Assembly (NCBI GenBank): GCA_946480705.1
Contig: CAMLLF010000342.1
Coordinates: 1 to 5,220, forward strand
Source of the DNA: an uncultured Lysobacteraceae bacterium
GTDB taxonomy: Bacteria > Pseudomonadota > Gammaproteobacteria > Xanthomonadales > Rhodanobacteraceae
DNA: 5,220 nt
Direction: 5' to 3'
Every line of letters begins with the position of its first letter. The stretch's first letter is position 1. Under the pieces are notes generated by a model that was given only the letters and a program-made list of their open reading frames with translations, ran no database searches and was not told the DNA's origin. The translations under genes and the position numbers were made by a program. Shown piece after piece: positions 4,856 through 5,220 of this stretch.

Positions 4856-5220
4856 ATGAATGACTCCGTTGCACTTCAGACCCTGCAGATCCCGCTGGAT
4901 CAGGCGGGCCGCCGCTTCGACCAGGTTCTGGCCGAGCTGTTTCCCGACTATTCGCGTTCGCGCCTGACCGCCTGGATCAAGTCCGGCGACGCGCTGCTCG
5001 ACGGCGCGATCGCGCCGCCGCGGCAGATCGTCAAGGGTGGCGAGACCGTCAGCGTGATGGCGATCGCCTCGCAGGAGGTGCCGCTCGCGCCCGAGGACAT
5101 CGCGCTCGACATCCGCTACGAGGATGCCGACGTCCTCGTCATCAACAAGCCGGTCGGCCTCGTCGTGCATCCGGGCGCGGGCACCACAGCTGGATCAGCC
5201 GTCCTCGGTGACGAGGATGC
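4856..5220 (+). CDS. rluD: 23S rRNA pseudouridine synthase RluD (C-terminus cut by window edge)
   Basis: RluD makes pseudouridines in helix 69 of 23S rRNA (1911, 1915, 1917 in E. coli), needed for normal ribosome assembly. About 121 residues of a protein usually near 320 are visible. Residues about 18-62 form an S4 RNA-binding domain ([26 protein letters not shown]). The start of the catalytic domain follows: [28 protein letters not shown] (82-109), the family's nearly invariant NKP-x-G-LVVHPG entry. The catalytic Asp in the HRLDKDTTG-type motif lies beyond the window. The ATG at 4856-4858 fits the usual N-terminus length, and the other ATG at 4860 is in another frame. It diverges from bamD as in E. 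coli. After HPGAG the residues [12 protein letters not shown] do not resemble the usual GTLVNALLHH segment, so the last ~35 bases may be a sequence-end artefact. RluC-type paralogues are an alternative, but context favours RluD. Confidence 0.9.
   Translation, partial: MNDSVALQTLQIPLDQAGRRFDQVLAELFPDYSRSRLTAWIKSGDALLDGAIAPPRQIVKGGETVSVMAIASQEVPLAPEDIALDIRYEDADVLVINKPVGLVVHPGAGTTAGSAVLGDED

Noticed and set aside
4774..4857. 28-residue N-terminal extension of BamD from the ATG at 4857
   Set aside because: It would put a charged segment before the lipoprotein signal peptide and overlap the rluD start. The ATG at 4773 gives a proper signal peptide and lipobox.
3869..5170. 433-codon minus-strand open frame spanning bamD and the start of rluD
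   Set aside because: It runs antisense through rluD and out of frame through bamD, joining two well-supported genes and their divergent promoter region. Its composition is that of a shadow frame.
1..5220. CRISPR array, tRNA, insertion sequence, prophage or defence genes
   Set aside because: No regularly spaced repeats, cloverleaf, transposase motifs or terminal inverted repeats were seen, and almost all of the sequence is accounted for by six recognised genes.

Overview
The window is GC-rich proteobacterial chromosome (by eye about two-thirds G+C, with strong G/C at third codon positions). A gammaproteobacterium of the Xanthomonadales/Lysobacterales type is the best guess. This rests on the divergent bamD/rluD pair, the glucokinase and MalK-type ATPase beside a GH1 beta-glucosidase, and a TIGR02999-type sigma factor. 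It is an inference from gene content, not a taxonomic assignment.

Left part (1-3195): a sugar-use locus. On the minus strand, a cytosolic GH1 beta-glucosidase (651-2003) is followed by glucokinase (541 down to the window edge, C-terminus missing). Divergent from them on the plus strand is a MalK/UgpC/MsiK-type sugar-importer ATPase (2119-3195) with no permease or binding-protein gene in view. The genes suggest that an imported beta-glucoside is cleaved in the cytoplasm and the glucose is phosphorylated to glucose 6-phosphate. Two 14-bp imperfect palindromes with a central CG match at 11 of 14 positions. One lies in the bgl/msiK divergent gap and the other in front of glk. They look like operators for one LacI-family repressor that is not encoded in the window. 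A separate perfect 14-bp palindrome lies in the msiK leader.

Middle (3196-3951): a convergent gap with three hairpins, then a small divergent ECF-type sigma factor (minus strand, ATG at 3872) with no visible kinase or anti-sigma partner. A perfect 10-bp-stem hairpin just upstream of it is probably the bamD terminator. It sits where the sigma gene's -35 element would be expected.

Right part (3952-5220): housekeeping genes. bamD (minus strand) encodes the outer-membrane-assembly lipoprotein. Divergent from it across an 82-bp gap is the 5' part of rluD (plus strand, 23S rRNA pseudouridine synthase), cut by the window end. This bamD/rluD arrangement is also found in E. coli. The last ~35 bases of rluD do not read like the family and may be a sequence-end artefact.

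No CRISPR array, tRNA, rRNA or mobile element was seen, and nothing that amounts to a clearly new system. The most testable novelties are the paired operators and the orphan sigma factor.
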